From Streptococcus parasanguinis (GTDB lineage Bacteria; Bacillota; Bacilli; Lactobacillales; Streptococcaceae), in NCBI GenBank assembly GCA_018377375.1, contig JAGZZN010000068.1, forward strand, positions 1 to 8,456: a stretch of DNA of 8,456 bases, given 5' to 3'. Within the stretch, counting starts at the first letter, position 1; every line of letters starts with the position of its first letter. Below are positions 3,828 to 8,456 of this stretch, piece after piece. The translations under genes were made by a program, and so were the position numbers. The notes beneath the pieces are model-generated. The model was not told the DNA's origin. It was given only the letters and a program-made list of their open reading frames with translations, and did not search any database.

Positions 3828-6800
3828 ATGAAGGATATTTTCAATAGACGCCAACGCTTTTCTTTACGAAAATATAGCATTGGGGTTTGTTCTGTTCTCT
3901 TAGGAACAGCGCTCTTTGCTGCAGGAGCTCAATCTGCGTCAGCGGATGAAGCAGCCTCTGAATCTGCGGGGACAGCAGCTTCAGAAGCAGCACAACCTGC
4001 TACAACAGAGTCAAGTCAAGTAGAAGCACCAGCTGCTTCTAAGGCATACGGGGAAGGGGGATCAGTTCCAAAAATTGACCTTTCTGGGACTGCTGCTGCA
4101 ACTTCAGAAACACCAGCTTCAGCGATTGAAAAAGCTGAGGCAACTGCAACACCAGCTGCTACAGAAAAACAGGTAGCGCCAGCTGAAACTAAAAAAACTG
4201 AAGAAGCTTCAAAACCACTAAACGTTGGTTCATTGCCAGAAATCGCTCTACCAACAGCGAAAAAGGTAGAAACCAGCTCTAAACCAGCTCCTACAACAGC
4301 GGCTACACCAGCAGCACCAACTGCAACTCGTGCTGCAGCAGGTGAAAGCTCAGAGAGAGCAGCTGCAAGAGAAGAAGTGGCTACACCAGCAGGAACAACT
4401 ACTTTTTCAGCTACTGTAAATCCAGCAGCTTCAATCACTGGTACCGAACCAGCTGCTCAAACAGATAAAGCAACAAGTACAGATGTTGCTGCGGCCGTAG
4501 CAAACGCTAATGCAGAGCGTACAAATGCAGGAGCTTTAGCAGTAAGTAGCCGTCGTCGTGGTAAACGTGCTTTGACAGACCACAATAACGAGCCGGTTGC
4601 TGTAGCAACTTTCTTAAAAGACGGTGAAGTTGCTACACCTGATATGACGGATCCAAATGGTGCAACTGTTTCATCTCAAACGGTGCCAGCTGGTTACGCT
4701 GCTAAAGAAGGCGACTTCTATACTTATGCTATTTGGGATCTTACTAAGTTCAATGAACGTTATGGTACAAAATATTATGCGCGTGCCTATAAGAGATTTG
4801 ATGACTCTACCGATACAACTGTTGAATTACTCGACAAAAATACTGGTAGTGTAGTTGAAACTAGAACGATTACCGCTTCTAGTGGGGTTCAAAAGTTCAC
4901 GACTACTACAGCAGCGTCTAATAGCCAATTAACTTTCCAAGTAGATTATAAAGCTGGGACTGCCCCAAGTGGTAAAAAAGCAGAACCATTTATTCAAAAT
5001 GGTTATGCAGTTGGAAAGAGTATCACAGACTTAGTAGCTGGTGGGCACCAACTTACGCCTGCAGAGCAAGCACTTTATACTGCGGTTTATAACGCTCGTA
5101 CTACAACAGATATTTTAAACGTTGTTGAACCAGCTTACAATGGTCGTACAATTACTGATTCAAACGCTAAAATACCAGTAACAATTAATAAAACAACTTA
5201 CTATAAAGTAGTTGATAAAAACAATCCGACATTTAACGCCAATAAAACAGATAAAACTGTTCAAGATTATAAAGAAAATGGCAATGAAGTTGAGTTAGCT
5301 TCATACACTCTTAAAGCTGAAGAAGGACAACGTTTCACAGCATCTGGCGAACGTCAATTTGATGGATACAAACTTTATCAAGCAGCTGATGCAAATGATC
5401 AATCAGGTACTGTAAGTCGTCCTTACACCGTTGGTACGAAATTCATGGATGCGGACCGTTACGGTATCAAACGTATCAAAGAAGTTGTTGGAGAAGATGG
5501 TTCAGTCGTTATTCGTGTTTACTTGCTAGATCCAAGACAACAAAGCAAACGTTCTGATGGTTCATTAAGTACCGATGGCTATATGTTGCTAGCAGAAACT
5601 AAGCCGATTAAACCAGGTGAATGGAATTCACAGGATTTAGTTGTTAAGAAAACACCTCTTAGAACAATTTCATATACAGAAACTAATCCAAAAACTGGAG
5701 CAGTCACACAATATCCTAACGGTAAAGAAGTTCCATTTGACTTCCAAAAAGCTTCTGGATATGAACCCTATCATACTGTATTCGTGCCATTCTTAGGAGA
5801 TGGAATTGGACACGGTTCAGCTAACTCACAATTGGAACGTGGGGTAGGAGGTATCGGTACAAACGTTGACTTGCTCAACACTTTGACACCGTATAAACAA
5901 CCGGTTTATTACTATGTCAAACAAGAACCAGTTGAAGTCACTCCAGAATTTGAAAAACAATTGGAAGGACGTGTCCTTGTAGATGGTGAGTTTACTTTCA
6001 AATTAACAGAAGAGAAAAGTACTCCTGATAAATTTGAAGAAACTGTTACTAACAAGGACGGCAAGGCTACATTTAGCAAACTTACCTTTACTAAAGCTGG
6101 TACTTATAAGTACAAAATCACTGAACAAAAAGGTTCTGATACAAACGTTGACTACGATGCAATGACTGTTACAATGACAGTTACTGTAACTGAGAAAAAT
6201 GCTGTTGGTGATTTAGAAGCTTCAGTTAAGTACAGTGCTGAAGGTGGATTCAAATCAAGTGCTGATGATAAGATCTTCAACAACTATGTTGTAGCTCCAG
6301 TTAAAACTAAGTTTGACTTCAGTAAAAAATTAGCTGGACGTGAACTTAAAGATGGCGAATTCAGTTTCCAATTGAAAGATGCCAACGGAACTGTTCTTCA
6401 AACTAAGACTAATACTAAGGCAGGTGTTGTAGCCTTTGATGATTTGACATTCACAAATGCACAAGTTGGTACTCACAAGTATACTGTTGAAGAAGTTCGT
6501 GGTTCTGAAGCTGGTATGCAATATGACCCAATGAAAGCTGAAGTAACCATCACTGTTACGAAGGAAGGTCACGTTCTTAAAGCAACAAACACTCTTCCAT
6601 CAGATACAGAGTTCAACAATACCTTCACACCTGTTGCTACACAAGCTCAATTCAAGTTCACTAAGAAATTGGAAGGGAAAGAGCTCACGAAGGATGCCTT
6701 CACATTTGAATTGGTTGAAAATGGGAATGTCATCCAAACGAAGAAAAATGCGGCTGATGGAACCATCCAATTCGACGCGATTTCTTACGATAAAGAAGGT

Positions 6801-8456
6801 TCACACACTTATACTGTACGTGAAGTAGCTGGAACAGATACAAACATCGACTACGATGATATGAATGCAGTCGTAAAAGTTAACGTTACGAAAGATGCTG
6901 CATCTGGTGTCTTGACTGCTAAGGTTACAATGCCTGAAGATACAGAGTTTAACAACTTTGCAGTAGCTCCAGTTAAGACTCGTTTCGACTTCAGCAAAGC
7001 CCTTGCAGGCCGTGAGTTGAAAGAAGGCGAATTTACATTTGTATTGAAAGATGCAGATGGTAAGACTCTTCAAACCAAGACCAATACTAAGGCAGGTGTT
7101 GTAGCCTTTGATGATTTGACCTTTGATAACACACAAGTTGGTACTCACAAGTACACTGTAGAAGAAGTTATCCCAGAAAATAAAGAAACTGGTATGACTT
7201 ACGACCAAATGAAAGCTGAAGTAACAATCACTGTTACGAAAGAAGGTCACGTTCTTAAAGCAACAAACACACTTCCTGCAGATACAGAGTTCAACAATAC
7301 CTTCACACCTGCTGCTACACAAGCTCAATTCAAGTTCACTAAACGTCTTGAAGGTAAAGCACTTGAAGCAGGTGCCTTCGAGTTTGAATTGCTTGAAAAC
7401 GGCAATGTTATTCAAACTAAGAAAAACAAAGCGGATGGATCTATTACATTTGATGCAATTGAATACAACACTGTAGGTGAACACACTTACACTGTACGTG
7501 AAAAAGCTGGTAACGATGCAAACATCGATTACGATCCAATGAACGCAGTCGTAACCGTTAATGTAACCAAGAATGTAGCTACAGGTCTCTTGAGCGCAGC
7601 TGTTACAATGCCTGAAGACACTGAGTTTAACAACTATGTGGTTTCTCCAGTTGTAACAAAATTTGACTTCACTAAGAAGTTGGCTGGCCGTGAATTGAAA
7701 GCCGGTGAATTCAGCTTCGTATTGAAAGATGCGAATGGTGCCGTTGTTGAAACAGTTAAGAATGATGCTGCCGGTAACGTATCCTTCTCTAACTTGTCAT
7801 TTGACAATACGAAAGTTGGTACACACACTTATACTGTAGAAGAAGTTATTCCTGAAAACAAAGAATTCGGAATGACTTACGACCAAATGAAAGCTACAGT
7901 GACAGTTGAAGTTGCGAAGAACGGTCATTCATTGACAACTGTTACAAACGTAACATCAAAAGGTGGGGTTGATGCCAACGGTAAGGCTACTGATGGTACT
8001 GCCGATAAAGAATTCAACAACAAAGTGACTCCTCCAAACACTCCAGAATTCCAACCAGAAAAATTTGTCGTTTCTAAAGAGAAATATGACATCACTGGTA
8101 ACAAGTTGATGGATGACGACGATGAGTTAACAAATGAATACACTGAAACAAATGCAGATCCATATGTAGACAAGACAAACAACAACGAACCAGAAAACTT
8201 GAATACGAAGACAGTTAAACGTGGTTCTAAATTGGTTTACCAAGTATGGCTTGATACAACTAAATTCACTGAAGCGAACAACATTCAATACGTTGGTGTA
8301 TCTGATACATACGACGCTGATAAATTGGACGTCAATGCAGCGGACATCAAAGCATATGATTCAGTAACTGGTGCAGAAGTAACCAATAAATTCGACATCA
8401 AAGTTGAAAATGGTACAATCACTGCAACTTCTAAAGATGAATTTATCAAAGATAAA
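3828..8456 (+). CDS. Large LPXTG-type surface adhesin with FctA isopeptide repeats and SspB-C2-like domain (3' end outside window)
   Basis: A probable cell-wall-anchored adhesin. The frame is open for 1543 codons to the window end with no internal stop. Residues 1-39 form a YSIRK-type signal peptide (RFSLRKYSIGVCSVLLG, hydrophobic core, likely cleavage after ASA39). Residues ~40-240 are Ala/Thr/Pro/Ser/Glu-rich and low in complexity, ending in basic SSRRRGKRA (240-248). Residues ~250-704 form a non-repetitive region I cannot assign, probably ligand-binding. Residues 705-~1400 are six FctA/Spy0128-type pilin isopeptide domains. Each has a candidate Lys/Glu/Asn triad: K710/E766/N819, K833/E889/N931, K946/E999/N1043, K1057/E1113/N1157, K1172/E1225/N1269 and K1283/E1339/N1398. 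From ~1411 on it resembles the antigen I/II SspB-C2 isopeptide domain (VKRGSKLVYQVWLDTTKF). The sorting signal is not visible. AAGGAG stands 9 bases before the ATG. It is transcribed alone. Confidence 0.9.
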   Translation, partial: MKDIFNRRQRFSLRKYSIGVCSVLLGTALFAAGAQSASADEAASESAGTAASEAAQPATTESSQVEAPAASKAYGEGGSVPKIDLSGTAAATSETPASAIEKAEATATPAATEKQVAPAETKKTEEASKPLNVGSLPEIALPTAKKVETSSKPAPTTAATPAAPTATRAAAGESSERAAAREEVATPAGTTTFSATVNPAASITGTEPAAQTDKATSTDVAAAVANANAERTNAGALAVSSRRRGKRALTDHNNEPVAVATFLKDGEVATPDMTDPNGATVSSQTVPAGYAAKEGDFYTYAIWDLTKFNERYGTKYYARAYKRFDDSTDTTVELLDKNTGSVVETRTITASSGVQKFTTTTAASNSQLTFQVDYKAGTAPSGKKAEPFIQNGYAVGKSITDLVAGGHQLTPAEQALYTAVYNARTTTDILNVVEPAYNGRTITDSNAKIPVTINKTTYYKVVDKNNPTFNANKTDKTVQDYKENGNEVELASYTLKAEEGQRFTASGERQFDGYKLYQAADANDQSGTVSRPYTVGTKFMDADRYGIKRIKEVVGEDGSVVIRVYLLDPRQQSKRSDGSLSTDGYMLLAETKPIKPGEWNSQDLVVKKTPLRTISYTETNPKTGAVTQYPNGKEVPFDFQKASGYEPYHTVFVPFLGDGIGHGSANSQLERGVGGIGTNVDLLNTLTPYKQPVYYYVKQEPVEVTPEFEKQLEGRVLVDGEFTFKLTEEKSTPDKFEETVTNKDGKATFSKLTFTKAGTYKYKITEQKGSDTNVDYDAMTVTMTVTVTEKNAVGDLEASVKYSAEGGFKSSADDKIFNNYVVAPVKTKFDFSKKLAGRELKDGEFSFQLKDANGTVLQTKTNTKAGVVAFDDLTFTNAQVGTHKYTVEEVRGSEAGMQYDPMKAEVTITVTKEGHVLKATNTLPSDTEFNNTFTPVATQAQFKFTKKLEGKELTKDAFTFELVENGNVIQTKKNAADGTIQFDAISYDKEGSHTYTVREVAGTDTNIDYDDMNAVVKVNVTKDAASGVLTAKVTMPEDTEFNNFAVAPVKTRFDFSKALAGRELKEGEFTFVLKDADGKTLQTKTNTKAGVVAFDDLTFDNTQVGTHKYTVEEVIPENKETGMTYDQMKAEVTITVTKEGHVLKATNTLPADTEFNNTFTPAATQAQFKFTKRLEGKALEAGAFEFELLENGNVIQTKKNKADGSITFDAIEYNTVGEHTYTVREKAGNDANIDYDPMNAVVTVNVTKNVATGLLSAAVTMPEDTEFNNYVVSPVVTKFDFTKKLAGRELKAGEFSFVLKDANGAVVETVKNDAAGNVSFSNLSFDNTKVGTHTYTVEEVIPENKEFGMTYDQMKATVTVEVAKNGHSLTTVTNVTSKGGVDANGKATDGTADKEFNNKVTPPNTPEFQPEKFVVSKEKYDITGNKLMDDDDELTNEYTETNADPYVDKTNNNEPENLNTKTVKRGSKLVYQVWLDTTKFTEANNIQYVGVSDTYDADKLDVNAADIKAYDSVTGAEVTNKFDIKVENGTITATSKDEFIKDK
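5940..8021 (+). repeat. Six tandem FctA-type isopeptide domains in alternating subtypes
   Basis: Domains of about 107-125 residues each run from F.K.L.GR/GK..L through an ITEQ/TVEEV/TVREV strand to a closing FNN. Domains 2, 4 and 6 share the opening FDFSKKLAGREL (with variations) and TVEEV. Domains 3 and 5 share QAQFKFTK.LEGK.L and TVRE. Domain 1 (5940-6284) is the most diverged. By analogy with Spy0128, each should form a self-generated Lys-Asn bond catalysed by Glu, which stiffens the stalk. The bonds themselves are inferred from motif position. Confidence 0.85.
6294..7643 (+). repeat. Two-domain tandem duplication (672 bp + 678 bp)
   Basis: Domains 2-3 (6294-6965) and 4-5 (6966-7643) are copies of one two-domain unit. 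Long stretches are nearly the same in DNA: CTAAGGCAGGTGTTGTAGCC occurs in both at 6414 and 7092, and the segments at 6538-6662 and 7216-7340 differ at only a few positions. The second copy is longer by six bases, from IPENKET replacing RGSEA. Domain 6 (from 7644) begins a third, more diverged unit. Confidence 0.85.

Noticed and set aside
4016..4438. Reverse-strand Ala/Val-rich open frame of 140 codons
   Set aside because: Antisense image of the GCT/GCA/ACA-rich low-complexity region of the adhesin, with no independent support.
6801..7484. Long reverse-strand open frame of 227 codons
   Set aside because: It lies wholly inside the adhesin repeats. The translation is Cys/Phe-rich with no family features, and its length comes from the codon bias of the repeated FctA domains on the + strand.
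5940..8021. CRISPR-like periodicity in the right half
   Set aside because: The repeats are about 330-bp protein domains (and 672-bp pairs) kept in one reading frame, not short repeats with unique spacers.

Overview
The window looks like chromosome from a viridans (mitis-group) Streptococcus. The evidence is a RadA protein of the pneumococcal type, a short beta-carbonic anhydrase directly downstream of it, low-GC DNA with strong AAGGAG ribosome-binding sites, and a very large surface protein with a YSIRK-type signal peptide. The species cannot be fixed from the window alone. All recognised genes lie on the + strand.

Left third (1-2796): a rearranged phosphatase-radA locus. A histidine phosphatase (copy A, cut by the window start) is followed by only the first ~50 codons of radA, which then frameshift. 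This runs into the C-terminal remnant of an isochorismatase-like cysteine hydrolase. A second, diverged phosphatase (copy B, complete) and a full-length radA follow. The end of the phosphatase gene plus the start of radA is therefore present twice, as direct repeats offset by exactly 908 bp (442-678 and 1350-1586). The repeats differ almost only at synonymous third positions. Both radA copies lack ATG, GTG or TTG at the N-terminus and appear to start at ATC.

Middle (2797-3827): radA ends at a hairpin terminator that forms one edge of a ~185-bp structured intergenic repeat (three hairpins, resembling a family dispersed in streptococci). A short space follows, with an extended -10 promoter and the monocistronic carbonic anhydrase gene, closed by a near-ideal 19-bp-stem terminator. 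The 248-bp intergenic region before the surface protein holds several -10 elements. The strongest is TTGACT-N17-TACAAT, whose -35 end and spacer are overlaid by a perfect 8-bp inverted repeat. A degenerate second version of the same promoter lies about 42 bp upstream.

Right half (3828-8456, open at the window end): one uninterrupted frame of 1543 codons for a cell-wall adhesin. In order it has a YSIRK signal peptide, an Ala/Thr/Pro/Glu-rich stalk, a basic SRRRGKRA junction, an unassigned ~450-residue N-terminal region, six FctA/Spy0128-type pilin isopeptide domains in alternating subtypes, and the start of an antigen I/II (SspB-C2-type) isopeptide domain. The LPXTG anchor must lie beyond the window. 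The FctA block includes a recently duplicated two-domain unit of 672/678 bp, so stalk length probably varies between strains.

Functionally these are housekeeping genes (RadA in recombination and transformation, carbonic anhydrase in CO2/bicarbonate supply) beside an independently transcribed and apparently regulated adhesin. I see no CRISPR array, tRNA, rRNA, transposase or phage gene.
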